A stretch of 45,211 nucleotides of DNA, from positions 1 through 45,211 of the forward strand of contig DYHQ01000005.1 in assembly GCA_020724065.1 (NCBI GenBank). The letters are read 5' to 3'. Positions 7,966 to 16,479 of this stretch are shown one piece after another (the first letter of the stretch is position 1; every line of letters begins with the position of its first letter). The stretch comes from Candidatus Puniceispirillum sp. (GTDB lineage Bacteria; Electryoneota; RPQS01; DYHQ01). Under the pieces are notes generated by a model. It ran no database searches, was not told the origin of the DNA, and worked only from the letters and a program-made list of their open reading frames with translations. The position numbers were made by a program, and so were the translations under genes.

Positions 7966-7991
7966 CGCGCGGCATACCTTAGTGCCGCGCG
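7966..7991. other. GC-rich 9-bp hairpin before the DUF1844 gene
   Basis: A perfect 9-bp stem, CGCGCGGCA (7966-7974) with TGCCGCGCG (7983-7991), encloses the 8-base loop TACCTTAG. A run of six A lies 7 bases upstream (7953-7958); no T-run follows on the plus strand. It lies in the 162-base spacer 7877-8038 between the BFN gene and the DUF1844 start. It may attenuate, stabilise an mRNA end or act as a poor terminator; the sequence does not decide. Confidence 0.5.
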
Positions 7992-8038
7992 GCCCTTATT
8001 GGACGGGAAAGAAGATCTTCCATGACAAGGATAGGATT

Positions 8039-8374
8039 GTGGAAGCGGCGAAGACAAATACAGAAGGCCAAGCGTACTATCTTTTCCTCTATCTAATCCA
8101 CAGTTTCGAGAGCGCAGCCTTGATTGGGCTTGGGAAATTGCCCGGCCCGGAAGGTGAATGCAAGGTTGAACTGGAGGCCGCGTCCTTTGCCATTGATATG
8201 CTGGACATGATCAAGGAGCGGACTCGAGGGAATTTGAAAGAGGAAGAAGAGCACTACTTGGAAAGAGTGCTCGGTAATCTAAAATTGAACTACTTGACAG
8301 AGAAAGAAAGGCAAGAAAAGCATTCAAAGGAGGGCGGGCGAGGAGAAAAGGGAGAGAAAGCGACTACGGCGTGA
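8039..8374 (+). CDS. DUF1844 family protein
   Basis: 111 aa. The core matches the DUF1844 pattern: a helix with FLYLIHSFESAALIGLGKL, a short turn GPEGECKVELEAASFAIDMLDMI and then ERTRGNLKEEEEHYLERVLGNLKLNYL, ending in a Lys/Glu/Gly-rich tail. The function of this widespread small family is unknown. I chose GTG 8039 because AAGGA (8027-8031) sits 7 bases upstream and because homologues have short N-termini; the alternative GTG 7982 lies in the loop of a strong hairpin and has no ribosome site. In many genomes DUF1844 genes accompany translation or lipid genes; here it precedes yceD by 47 bases. Confidence 0.82.
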   Translation: MEAAKTNTEGQAYYLFLYLIHSFESAALIGLGKLPGPEGECKVELEAASFAIDMLDMIKERTRGNLKEEEEHYLERVLGNLKLNYLTEKERQEKHSKEGGRGEKGEKATTA

Positions 8375-8421
8375 GCAGTGCCTTATGGCGTTTCTGATTG
8401 ATTTCAAGGACTTTTTGACCG

Positions 8422-8877
8422 ATGAAATTGCACCTACCCTCTTATCCGCGAGGTCACCATCAGATATCAGAGACAGTTGAGTCCGCGCAACTCGATCTTG
8501 ATCGCTTACTGTTTCCGCGTGCGATTGAGGTTCGGATTCAGCTCGAGCGCCAAGATCCCTACCTCCGATTGGATTGCCAACTCAAGACCTCGATTCACAG
8601 GACTTGCGATCGGTGTCTGGCCGATTACGACAGTTCCGTGATTGCCGATGCGAGGCTGGTCTTCGTTCTTGGCGCAATGCCCTCACATCGCAATGAGGAT
8701 GCAGAGGAAATTCAATATATCCCGACCGATTCCCAAGAAATAGATCTTTCAGCCGACCTCCGGGACACCCTAATGCTTAGTCTGCCGATGAAATCTTTGT
8801 GTCATGACGATTGCAAAGGGCTATGTTCACAGTGTGGACAAAATCTCAATGAAGGCTTGTGCCGCTGTTCCCGCTGA
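8422..8877 (+). CDS. yceD: YceD/DUF177 family protein
   Basis: 151 aa. The N-terminal half is variable, with a CDRC pair at about residue 56; the family signature is the C-terminal part: EIDLSADLRDTLMLSLPMK followed by CHDDCKGLCSQCGQNLNEGLCRC, a cysteine-rich segment that could bind zinc. DUF177 genes almost always lie directly upstream of rpmF, as here (32 bases). The protein has been connected with 23S rRNA maturation in E. coli and plants; a bacterial role in ribosome or lipid homeostasis is not firmly settled. ATG 8422 has CAAGGA 11 bases upstream. Confidence 0.9.
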   Translation: MKLHLPSYPRGHHQISETVESAQLDLDRLLFPRAIEVRIQLERQDPYLRLDCQLKTSIHRTCDRCLADYDSSVIADARLVFVLGAMPSHRNEDAEEIQYIPTDSQEIDLSADLRDTLMLSLPMKSLCHDDCKGLCSQCGQNLNEGLCRCSR

Positions 8878-8909
8878 AAACTAACTGACAATATGGAGTT
8901 GAGTTCCCT

Positions 8910-9089
8910 ATGGCCGTACCGAAGAGACGAACAGGAAAAGGACGGCGAGATCGTCGTCGAGCCCACCAGGCCTTGAAGGCCCCCACTCGAGTGGTGTGTT
9001 CTCATTGTGGTGCGATGAAGCAGCCACATTGCGCATGCCCCAAATGCGGCTACTATAACGGGCGTTTCGTCTATCAGCCTAAGGCATAG
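8910..9089 (+). CDS. rpmF: Ribosomal protein L32
   Basis: 59 aa. It starts MAVPKRRTGKGRRDRRRAHQ, the usual basic L32 N-terminus, and carries the zinc ribbon as CSHC (residues ~30-33) and CPKC (~43-46), ending in GRFVYQPKA. It is a component of the 50S subunit near the peptidyl-transferase centre. Both cysteine pairs are present, so this is the zinc-binding (C+) form. The ORF is short, but the yceD-rpmF-plsX order is the common bacterial arrangement and confirms it. Confidence 0.97.
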   Translation: MAVPKRRTGKGRRDRRRAHQALKAPTRVVCSHCGAMKQPHCACPKCGYYNGRFVYQPKA

Positions 9090-9121
9090 TCAGCAGGCTT
9101 GGGCTCACATAGGCAGAAGCT

Positions 9122-10186
9122 GTGAAAGTAGCTTTGGATGGCATGGGGGGAGATTTCGCTCCCCAGTCAACGGTGCAGGGCGCTGTTGACGCGGTTCGAG
9201 AGCTGGAGAATAGTCTTCAAGTGCTTCTTGTGGGCGACGAAAAAGCTCTCAGAACCGAGCTGTCTCAGTATGATTATCCCGCTGACCGGATTTCGATCAT
9301 TTCCACTTCCAAAGTGGTCACGATGACCGACCGCCCGACGCGCGTTCTCAAGGAGAAACGAGACAGTTCTTTGATTCGGGCTGTGGAGCTTCACAGTGAG
9401 CGTGAGGCTGCAGCGGTTGTTTCAGCGGGGCACACCGGAGCGCAAGTTGCGGCAAGTCTTGTGATGCTTGGCCGTATTGAAGGGGTGCGGCGCCCGACGA
9501 TAGGCTCTTATTTTCCCTCAGAAAATGGCGTAGCTCTTTTGGTTGATGTCGGCGCCAATACGGACTGCAAACCGATTCACATGCTTCAGTTCGCCGCCAT
9601 GGGCTCCATTTTTGTTGAGCATTTCTTTGAGCGTCGGCCGGCGCGAGTCGGTCTTCTGAATATCGGCGAAGAGCAGACGAGGGGCAATCAGTTAGCGGTT
9701 TCCACCTATTACCTCTTTGAACGCAGTGGATTGAATTTTGTCGGCAATATTGAAGGGCGAGATATTTTCAAAGGAGCGGCCGATGTCATCGTTTGCGACG
9801 GCTTCGTTGGAAATATCCTCTTGAAGTTCGCCGAGACCATCTACGAGCTTCTCCTTGCTCGTTTCCAAGGTGCGCTGAATATCGGATTGCCGAATGAGGA
9901 ACTGCACCAAGCGTTGCGGGGTTTTCAGAAGGACTTCGATTACGCAGAGCATGGAGGCGTACCGCTTCTCGGAGTGAACGGCGTCTCGATTATCTGCCAC
10001 GGTCGGTCATCCGCCCGCGCCATCAAGAATGCCATTCGCGAGGCCGTTATCATGGTCGAACGGAAAATTCCGGAGGCAATCCGGGAAGGAATCGAGCAGT
10101 ATCATGCGGGTCTGTTCAGCCGTGGTATTGCGCGTCTGCACAGCTATCAAGAATGGCGGGAGCGTCATAGCCGCGAATCGGATTGA
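9122..10186 (+). CDS. plsX: Phosphate acyltransferase PlsX
   Basis: 354 aa, usual length. PlsX makes acyl-phosphate from acyl-ACP, the donor for PlsY in phosphatidic-acid synthesis; it is a peripheral membrane enzyme. The N-terminus MKVALDGMGGDFAP is diagnostic; further conserved blocks are SVVTMTDRP-like (KVVTMTDRPTRVLKEKRDSS), VSAGHTGAQVAAS, LLVDVGANTDCKP, GEEQTRGN, VGNIEGRDIFKG, CDGFVGNILLK, and the C-terminal GGVPLLGVNGVSIICHGRSS. The start is GTG 9122. Its stop overlaps the upstream region of fabH by the sequence GATTGAGGAAG, so the two genes are coupled. Confidence 0.97.
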   Translation: MKVALDGMGGDFAPQSTVQGAVDAVRELENSLQVLLVGDEKALRTELSQYDYPADRISIISTSKVVTMTDRPTRVLKEKRDSSLIRAVELHSEREAAAVVSAGHTGAQVAASLVMLGRIEGVRRPTIGSYFPSENGVALLVDVGANTDCKPIHMLQFAAMGSIFVEHFFERRPARVGLLNIGEEQTRGNQLAVSTYYLFERSGLNFVGNIEGRDIFKGAADVIVCDGFVGNILLKFAETIYELLLARFQGALNIGLPNEELHQALRGFQKDFDYAEHGGVPLLGVNGVSIICHGRSSARAIKNAIREAVIMVERKIPEAIREGIEQYHAGLFSRGIARLHSYQEWRERHSRESD

Positions 10187-10191
10187 GGAAG

Positions 10192-11193
10192 ATGGAGCGA
10201 TTGCCCACGAGGACTTGCCATAGCCGAATCACAGGCATGGGCAGTGCCGTGCCCGAGCAGGTGCTGACGAATCACGATCTTGAGCTCCTGGTGGACACCT
10301 CCGACGAGTGGATCACCGGACGCACGGGAATAAAAGAACGCCGAATGTGCAAGAAGGGTGAGCGACTCTCCGATTATTGTGTGAAGGCATGTCGCCGGGC
10401 TCTGGAAGATGCACAAGTTGAAGCAGGCGAGATTGACGCCATTCTTATCGGGACAATCAGCGGCGACTATCGCTTCCCCGCAACATCCATTTTTGTGCAG
10501 TCTGAATTGCGCGCCATGAATGCCTTCGCCCTGGACATTTCGGCGACTTGTTCGGGTTGGCTCTATGCCCTTTTCCATGCCGATGCTTTGATTGCAGCGG
10601 GCAGAGTTCGCAAGGCCCTTGTGGTCGGGGCTGAGATGCTCACCTCGATCACGGATTGGTCGGACCGCAGCACCTGTGTCCTTTTCGGCGATGCCGCGGC
10701 GGCAGCCGTGGTTGAGGCTTCTGACGGTCACGAAGGTGTGCTCTCAGTCCATATCGGCTCTAATGGAGACTTGGCTCATCTTCTCTATTGTAAGGGTGGC
10801 GGCAACGGCAAATACCTGACCGAAGAATCGATTCGCAAAGGCGAGCATTACTTGCGCATGTCGGGAAACGATGTTTTCAAGCATGCTGTGCGCACGATGT
10901 ACCGCGCATCGGTCAAAGCAATTGAATTGGCGCACATGGAGATAGATGAGATTGACTGGCTCATTCCCCATCAGGCAAATATCCGAATTATGGAGGCGAC
11001 TGCCGAGCGATTGCGCATCCCGCGAGAGCGAGTGTTCATCAACATTGACAAGTATGGCAATACTTCGGCAGCCTCTGTTCCTTTGGCGATTGACGAAGCT
11101 CGGCGTACCGGGAAACTGAAGCCGGGGCAGACTGTGCTAACGGTCGTCTTCGGCGGCGGGTTTACCTGGGGAAGCGCGGTCATCCGTTTTTGA
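10192..11193 (+). CDS. fabH: 3-oxoacyl-ACP synthase III (FabH)
   Basis: 333 aa. FabH starts fatty-acid synthesis by condensing an acyl-CoA primer with malonyl-ACP. The catalytic triad is complete: Cys120 in ISATCSGWLYAL, His in IPHQANIRIM and Asn in YGNTSAASVPLA. Other signatures are TSDEWITGRTGIKERR near the N-terminus and the final VFGGGFTWGSAVIRF. The usual Phe after the cysteine-glycine (CSGF) is Trp here, a modest change near the primer pocket. ATG 10192 follows GAGGAAG; TTG 10183, inside the plsX end, is the alternative. Confidence 0.96.
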   Translation: MERLPTRTCHSRITGMGSAVPEQVLTNHDLELLVDTSDEWITGRTGIKERRMCKKGERLSDYCVKACRRALEDAQVEAGEIDAILIGTISGDYRFPATSIFVQSELRAMNAFALDISATCSGWLYALFHADALIAAGRVRKALVVGAEMLTSITDWSDRSTCVLFGDAAAAAVVEASDGHEGVLSVHIGSNGDLAHLLYCKGGGNGKYLTEESIRKGEHYLRMSGNDVFKHAVRTMYRASVKAIELAHMEIDEIDWLIPHQANIRIMEATAERLRIPRERVFINIDKYGNTSAASVPLAIDEARRTGKLKPGQTVLTVVFGGGFTWGSAVIRF

Positions 11194-11205
11194 ACTTCGC
11201 AGAGA

Positions 11206-12150
11206 ATGATGAAGCGAGTTTTTCTGTTTCCCGGGCAGGGTTCCCAAGTTGTCGGCATGGGGAAGGACTTCGCTGCCACTTGTCCTCGGGTGCGAGAGTT
11301 GTTCGAGAAAGCGGGAGAGCTCCTGGCCTTTGACCTTGCCGAGATCTGTTTTGAGGGACCGGAGGAAGAACTCAAAAAGACTCGTGTAACGCAGCCGGCG
11401 CTCTATGTGCATTCCTATGCAATTGGTGAGGTGTTGGCTGAGCGTGGCATAAAACCCGACGCGGCAGCCGGCCACAGCCTCGGAGAGTACACTGCGCTGA
11501 GCGTCGGTGGGGCGTTTGATTTCGAGACAGGTCTGAAGCTCGTCAAGATACGAGCCGAGGGTATGCAGGAAGCCGGTCTAAAGAATTCTGGGACGATGGC
11601 GGCGATTGTCGGACTTGATCGTGACACTGTTGAGGCCGTGTGTCGGCACGCCCGAGATGAAGGAACCGTTGTTCTTGCGAATTTCAATTCTCCCGAGCAA
11701 ATTGTGATCTCGGGCACTGTGCCCGCCGTGAAAAGGGCTGCGGAAATCGCAAAAGAGAAGGGAGCGCGATTGGCCCAGGTTCTTCAGGTCTCCGGCGCTT
11801 TTCACTCGCCACTGATGGAACCCGCCGCGAAGGCTTTGACTTCGGCATTGAGAGCGGCTGATATTCGACGCCCGAAGATCCCAGTGATATCGAATGTAAC
11901 CGGTCAACCTCACGAGTCTCCTGACAAGATTCGAGAGTTGCTTGCAAGACAGCTCCTTTCACCCGTGCGTTGGGTGGAAACACTGCAGCAGTTGGCATCC
12001 GAACCGGATACGCAATGGTACGAAGTCGGTGCAGGCAATGTCCTTGCCGGGCTTCTCAGAAGAACAGTGAAGGGAACGCGGGCTACTGGAGTAGGCACGG
12101 TGGCGGCGCTGGAAACGGTGCTGGCGGAGGAAGTGAGGGTGGTGTCGTGA
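11206..12150 (+). CDS. fabD: Malonyl-CoA:ACP transacylase
   Basis: 314 aa. FabD moves malonyl from CoA to ACP to supply FabH and FabF. Visible signatures: VFLFPGQGSQVVGMG at the N-terminus, the nucleophile elbow GHSLGEY with Ser91, an arginine in VKIRAEGMQ, and the catalytic histidine in SGAFHSPLM. It lies 12 bases after fabH, has two adjacent possible starts (ATG 11206 and 11209), and its last bases overlap the GTG start of fabG (GTGA). Confidence 0.97.
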   Translation: MMKRVFLFPGQGSQVVGMGKDFAATCPRVRELFEKAGELLAFDLAEICFEGPEEELKKTRVTQPALYVHSYAIGEVLAERGIKPDAAAGHSLGEYTALSVGGAFDFETGLKLVKIRAEGMQEAGLKNSGTMAAIVGLDRDTVEAVCRHARDEGTVVLANFNSPEQIVISGTVPAVKRAAEIAKEKGARLAQVLQVSGAFHSPLMEPAAKALTSALRAADIRRPKIPVISNVTGQPHESPDKIRELLARQLLSPVRWVETLQQLASEPDTQWYEVGAGNVLAGLLRRTVKGTRATGVGTVAALETVLAEEVRVVS

Positions 12151-12896
12151 CCGGCATCCTTGAAGGACAAGTCGCCTGGGTGACGGGCGCGGCGCGAGGA
12201 ATTGGAAAAGCCATTGCGCATTCTCTGGCTGAACAGAAGGCCAATGTTGCTTTGTCGGATATTGAAGGAGAGGCGGTCAAGTCCGTAGCGACCGAGCTGG
12301 CGAGCGCACTTGGCGTCAAGGCTATCTCGGCGAAGCTGAATGTGTTGGATGCAGATGGAGTTGAGGAATTTGTTAACCGAATAACGATCGAGCTTGGTGG
12401 ACTGCATCTTCTTGTCAACAATGCTGGAATCGCTCGTGACTCCCTGCTGGTCCGCATGCGAGAGGAAGATTGGGACAGTGTGCTGGATGTCAATCTGAAG
12501 GGCGTGTTCCTGTGCACGCGCGCGGCGGCGAAGGTGATGATGCGCGCGCGTTTCGGCAAGATCGTCAATATTGCGTCGGTGGTCGGGATTACGGGAAACC
12601 CTGGGCAGGCCAACTATGCCGCTTCCAAAGCCGGCCTTATTGGTCTTACGAAATCGGTAGCGCAGGAGCTGGCCCCGCGAGGTATTCGCGTCAATGCGGT
12701 CGCTCCCGGCTATGTCGAGACCGATATGACACAGGGGCTATCAGCAGAAGTGAAGAACGAATTTTTGAAGCGAATACCGCTGGGCATTTTGGGTCAACCC
12801 GAGGATATTGCCCGTGTGGTTACGTTCTTAGTATCTCCTGCCGCTGACTATATCACCGGTCAAGTGATCTCCGTTAACGGCGGATTGCAGATGTAA
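12147..12896 (+). CDS. fabG: 3-oxoacyl-ACP reductase
   Basis: 249 aa short-chain dehydrogenase/reductase. It reduces 3-oxoacyl-ACP with NADPH during fatty-acid elongation. Motifs: Rossmann TGAARGIGKAIA, LVNNAGIARD, NIASVVG with the catalytic Ser, YAASKAG with Tyr157 and Lys161, APGYVETDM and the C-terminal ITGQVISVNGG. The start GTG 12147 overlaps the fabD stop by 4 bases; a longer frame from 11970 only reads through fabD in another frame and was discarded. Confidence 0.97.
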   Translation: MTGILEGQVAWVTGAARGIGKAIAHSLAEQKANVALSDIEGEAVKSVATELASALGVKAISAKLNVLDADGVEEFVNRITIELGGLHLLVNNAGIARDSLLVRMREEDWDSVLDVNLKGVFLCTRAAAKVMMRARFGKIVNIASVVGITGNPGQANYAASKAGLIGLTKSVAQELAPRGIRVNAVAPGYVETDMTQGLSAEVKNEFLKRIPLGILGQPEDIARVVTFLVSPAADYITGQVISVNGGLQM

Positions 12897-12942
12897 TTGA
12901 AAACCGAGCCCTGAAAACTCACAAACCTTAGGAGACCTTCTC

Positions 12943-13200
12943 ATGGCAGAAGCGAACAATCTTGAAGCGAAAGTGAAGGAGATCATCGCTGATCGACTGC
13001 AGGTGGATATCAGCAGCGTGACTCCCACGGCATCTTTCATTGAGGACCTCGGAGCGGATTCTTTGGACACGGTCGAACTGGTCATGGCCTTTGAAGAAGA
13101 ATTTGATCTCGAAATCCCCGATGAGGATGCGGAGAAGTTGCAGACCGTGGGGTCGGCGATCAGTTACCTTCAAGAAAAGCTCGCCGCAAAGCAAACATAA
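12943..13200 (+). CDS. acpP: Acyl carrier protein
   Basis: 85 aa, acidic. The phosphopantetheine site is Ser40 in [19 protein letters not shown], followed by [12 protein letters not shown], the standard ACP helix III region. It carries growing acyl chains to FabF, FabG and PlsX, and possibly to the sphingolipid enzymes. A strong Shine-Dalgarno (AGGAG at about 12931-12935) precedes ATG 12943, which suits the high expression ACP needs. Located between fabG (46 bases upstream) and fabF (12 bases downstream). Confidence 0.98.
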   Translation: MAEANNLEAKVKEIIADRLQVDISSVTPTASFIEDLGADSLDTVELVMAFEEEFDLEIPDEDAEKLQTVGSAISYLQEKLAAKQT

Positions 13201-13212
13201 GGACTCACTGCG

Positions 13213-14454
13213 ATGAAACGCCGAGTGGTTGTCACCGGGATGGGAGCGATAACTCCGGTCGGTAACACGGTCGAGGAGTTCTGGTCAAGCCTCGTGGAGG
13301 GGCGGAGCGGAGCGACTCCAATTACTCATTTCGATGCCTCGAACTTCGCCACGCAGTTCGCTTGTGTGGTCAAGAGCTTTCATCCCGATCCGATCATTGA
13401 CCCCAAAGAGGCGCGGCGCATGGAGCCGTTCACTCAATACGCGGTTGCGGCTGCTGAGGAAGCAACGCGGGATGCCGGACTCTTGGACGGATCAGTCAAT
13501 CGTGATGGCATCGGAGTCATCGTGGGCTCCGGTATCGGGGGCATGGGCATTTTCCATGAGCAATGCCGCATTCTCGACCAAAAGGGACCGCGGCGAATGA
13601 ATCCTTTCTTCGTGCCGATGATGATCGGAGATATTGCGGCGGGGCAGATTTCGATCCGTTACGGTTATGGCGGACCGAATTTCGGCACTGTTTCTGCCTG
13701 TGCAACGGCGGGACATGCCATTCACATTGCGACGAGGCTTGTTCAGCACGGCGAGGCAGACATCATCGTCACGGGCGGGACTGAGGGAGCGATTAGTCCG
13801 GTCGCCATCGGTGGATTCAATGCGATGAAAGCCATTTCCACCCGCAATGATGCACCGGAGAAAGCCAGCCGTCCTTTCGATCGGGACCGCGACGGGTTTG
13901 TCATGGGTGAAGGGGCCGGCATTGTGATCTTGGAGGAGCTTGAGCATGCGCGCCGAAGAGGTGCAAAGATTTACGCCGAGATCATTGGCGCGGGTGCCAG
14001 TGCTGATGCCTATCACATTACCGCACCTCATCCGGATGGCCGAGGCGCCATTCGGGCTATGAACACTGCTCTGAAGGATGCGGAGATCGCACCCTCCGAA
14101 GTGGATTACATCAATGCCCACGGCACCTCGACCGATGTCGGCGATCCCATTGAGTCCCGCGCAATCCGAACGGTCTTTGGGTCCCATGCCGATGTGCTGG
14201 CCGTGTCTTCCATTAAGTCAATGATTGGTCATCTCTTGGGAGCTGCTGGAGCCGTTGAGCTCATCGCAACGATTCTGACAATCCGCGACAGCATGCTTCC
14301 ACCGACCATCAATTTAGAGAACCCTGATCCCGAATGCGACCTCTATTATGTCCCGAATCGTGCAGAGGCGCGCCCCGTGAGAACTGCAATTTCCAATACT
14401 TTCGGCTTTGGCGGTCATAATTCTACGATTGTCGTTCGTCGGTTTGACGGGTGA
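13213..14454 (+). CDS. fabF: 3-oxoacyl-ACP synthase II (FabF)
   Basis: 413 aa, usual length. The elongating condensing enzyme. The Cys-His-His triad is present: Cys in TVSACATAGHAI (about residue 163), His in INAHGTSTDVGDPIE and His in SMIGHLLGAAGAVE; N-terminal RRVVVTGMGAITPVGN and C-terminal NTFGFGGHNSTIVV are typical. FabF rather than FabB is inferred from the position after acpP and the overall pattern. Twelve bases separate it from rnc. Confidence 0.97.
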   Translation: MKRRVVVTGMGAITPVGNTVEEFWSSLVEGRSGATPITHFDASNFATQFACVVKSFHPDPIIDPKEARRMEPFTQYAVAAAEEATRDAGLLDGSVNRDGIGVIVGSGIGGMGIFHEQCRILDQKGPRRMNPFFVPMMIGDIAAGQISIRYGYGGPNFGTVSACATAGHAIHIATRLVQHGEADIIVTGGTEGAISPVAIGGFNAMKAISTRNDAPEKASRPFDRDRDGFVMGEGAGIVILEELEHARRRGAKIYAEIIGAGASADAYHITAPHPDGRGAIRAMNTALKDAEIAPSEVDYINAHGTSTDVGDPIESRAIRTVFGSHADVLAVSSIKSMIGHLLGAAGAVELIATILTIRDSMLPPTINLENPDPECDLYYVPNRAEARPVRTAISNTFGFGGHNSTIVVRRFDG

Positions 14455-14466
14455 TCAGAAAGGCGC

Positions 14467-15270
14467 ATGGCGGTGGGTGGTTTTTGGATCAGGTGGTTCC
14501 GACAGCCGGAGGACTATGGGATTGACCGGAGAACGCTGGAGAATCTCCAAGAATTAGAGAAGAGGATAGGTTATCGTTTCAAGGATCTCAGCTATCTCTG
14601 CTCTGCGTTGAAACATCGCAGTTGCCTCCAAGAGCTTGGTCAGACCGCATGGCAGGCAAACGAACGGCTCGAATTCTTGGGGGATGCTGTCCTTGATTTG
14701 CTTTCATCGGAATTCTTCTACAACTATTTTCCTGATAAGATCGAAGGCGAATTGACGAGAATGAAATCTGTCATGGTTTCAGGGTCCGTGCTTGTCAAGG
14801 AGGCAGAGCGCCTCAACCTGGGGAAGTATCTCTTTCTTTCAGAAAGCGAAGAGCGTTCGGGGGGGCGAGCGCGCAAATCTATCCTGGAAGATGCCTACGA
14901 AGCCTTGTTGGGAGCAATCTACTTGGACGGTGGATATGCCGTGACGCGGCGTTTCGTCACGCAAGGACTTCTCCGAAACTGGGAGGAGATCATCCATCAG
15001 CCTGAATTCGCCAATTACAAGAGTCAACTTCTGGAGTATGCTCAGCGTCGTTCTCTTCCAAATCCCGTCTATGTTCTCCGCCACGAAAGCGGTCCTGATC
15101 ACGCCAAGAATTTCAGAGTTGAGGTGTTTCTGAACGGCAAAGCCACCGGATGTGGAGAGGGTCCCACGAAGAAAGTCGCCGAGCAGATGGCGGCATGTCA
15201 GGCCGTACTGAAATTGGGATTGCCAACAGATTTGCCTACGGAGCCGACAATGGACACCGAGGGCTCATAG
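14467..15270 (+). CDS. rnc: Ribonuclease III
   Basis: 267 aa. Cleaves double-stranded RNA, for example in rRNA precursors. The catalytic signature NERLEFLGDAVLDLL lies at residues 65-79; EDAYEALLGAIYLDGG holds the second metal-binding acidic pair. The C-terminal double-stranded-RNA-binding domain spans roughly residues 175-250 (YKSQLLEYAQRR, FRVEVFLNGKATGCGEGPTKKVAEQMAA). The first ~30 residues are an extra N-terminal extension with GFWIRWFRQP. The AAAGG before ATG 14467 is a plausible ribosome site. The fabF-rnc order is common in bacteria. Confidence 0.96.
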   Translation: MAVGGFWIRWFRQPEDYGIDRRTLENLQELEKRIGYRFKDLSYLCSALKHRSCLQELGQTAWQANERLEFLGDAVLDLLSSEFFYNYFPDKIEGELTRMKSVMVSGSVLVKEAERLNLGKYLFLSESEERSGGRARKSILEDAYEALLGAIYLDGGYAVTRRFVTQGLLRNWEEIIHQPEFANYKSQLLEYAQRRSLPNPVYVLRHESGPDHAKNFRVEVFLNGKATGCGEGPTKKVAEQMAACQAVLKLGLPTDLPTEPTMDTEGS

Positions 15271-15320
15271 CAGAGGAATTACCAGCGCATATCGCGAGGA
15301 GGCGCAAAGAAAGGACATCC

Positions 15321-16478
15321 ATGGACCATTTCTTCAATGAAGAACAAATTGCACTTCGCGACCTTGTTCGCAAGATCGCCGATGACAAGGTGCGCCCGGT
15401 GGCGGCCAAATACGATCGAGAAGGTATTTTCCCCTGGGATCTTGTGAAGGTTTTTGCGGAAGCAGGCCTTTATGGAGTCGTCATTCCCGAGGAATATGGG
15501 GGTGCTGGAAGAGGGGTCACCGAGTTAGCGATAGTCAGCGAAGAGCTGGCCAAAGCCTGCGCCGGTGCGACCTTAGCTGTTGCCGCTTCCGCTCTGGGAA
15601 CATTTCCGATTATCATTTCCGGCAATGACGAGCAGAAGCGCCGCTACCTTCCGGATCTTGCGACAGGGAAATATTTGGCGGCTTTCTGCCTCACCGAACC
15701 GGAGGCCGGTTCCGATGCCGGGGCGATTCGAACGCGTGCAACTCGTACGGGAAACGAATATATTCTGAACGGCACCAAGATCTTCATCACGAACGGGGGA
15801 GTCGCTCATATCTATACGGTTATCGCGGTGACGGATCCTGCGAAAGGAACACGCGGAACCTCAGCCTTCATTGTCCAGGATGACTACCCCGGCTTCAAGC
15901 TGGGGAAAGAAGAAGACAAAATGGGAATTCGTGCTTCGGCGACAAGGGAGATCGTTTTCGACGACTGTCATGTCCCAGCCGAGAATCTCATAGGGCGTGA
16001 AGGAGAGGGATTTGGAGTTGCCATGAAGACCTTGGACAAGTCTCGTCCGGGAGTCGCCGCCCAAGCGCTGGGGATCGCTCAAGGAGCGTTCGACCTTGCC
16101 CTCGACTATGCCCGCAAGCGCATTCAATTCGGACAGCCCATCGCGAGCCATCAAGGGATTCAGTTCATGTTGGCGGATATGGCGACACAAATCGAAGCGG
16201 CGCGCGCGCTCCTCTATGCGGCCGCGCACCTTGTGGATTCGGGAGCGAAGAACATTGCTCAACTATCGGCCATGAGTAAGCTTATGGCCTCTGATGTGGC
16301 CATGAAAGTGACCACGGACGCTGTGCAGATCTTCGGTGGCTACGGCTACATGCGCGACTATCCGATTGAGAAGTACATGCGTGATGCTAAGATTACTCAG
16401 ATTTATGAGGGGACGAATCAGGTTCAACGCATGGTGATTGCGCGCACGCTCATACGCGAAGCGGCATCCAAGGGCTAA
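15321..16478 (+). CDS. Acyl-CoA dehydrogenase
   Basis: 385 aa flavoprotein of the short/medium-chain acyl-CoA dehydrogenase family, predicted to oxidise acyl-CoA to enoyl-CoA and pass electrons to ETF. Signatures: PEEYGGAGRGVTEL, FCLTEPEAGSDAGAIRTRA (FAD/substrate region), NGTKIFITNGGVAH, RKRIQFGQPIASHQG, and the catalytic base Glu363 in IYEGTNQVQRMVIAR. The start ATG 15321 was chosen because the longer frame from 15150 runs back through rnc. It lies 50 bases after rnc and its stop abuts the Nudix gene (one base apart). A degradative enzyme joined to the synthetic cluster is mildly unusual; no ETF genes are visible here. Confidence 0.94.
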   Translation: MDHFFNEEQIALRDLVRKIADDKVRPVAAKYDREGIFPWDLVKVFAEAGLYGVVIPEEYGGAGRGVTELAIVSEELAKACAGATLAVAASALGTFPIIISGNDEQKRRYLPDLATGKYLAAFCLTEPEAGSDAGAIRTRATRTGNEYILNGTKIFITNGGVAHIYTVIAVTDPAKGTRGTSAFIVQDDYPGFKLGKEEDKMGIRASATREIVFDDCHVPAENLIGREGEGFGVAMKTLDKSRPGVAAQALGIAQGAFDLALDYARKRIQFGQPIASHQGIQFMLADMATQIEAARALLYAAAHLVDSGAKNIAQLSAMSKLMASDVAMKVTTDAVQIFGGYGYMRDYPIEKYMRDAKITQIYEGTNQVQRMVIARTLIREAASKG

Positions 16479-16479
16479 A

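Noticed and set aside
11970-12146. Extension of fabG upstream
   Set aside because: It reads through fabD in another frame; the normal FabG N-terminus begins at GTG 12147.
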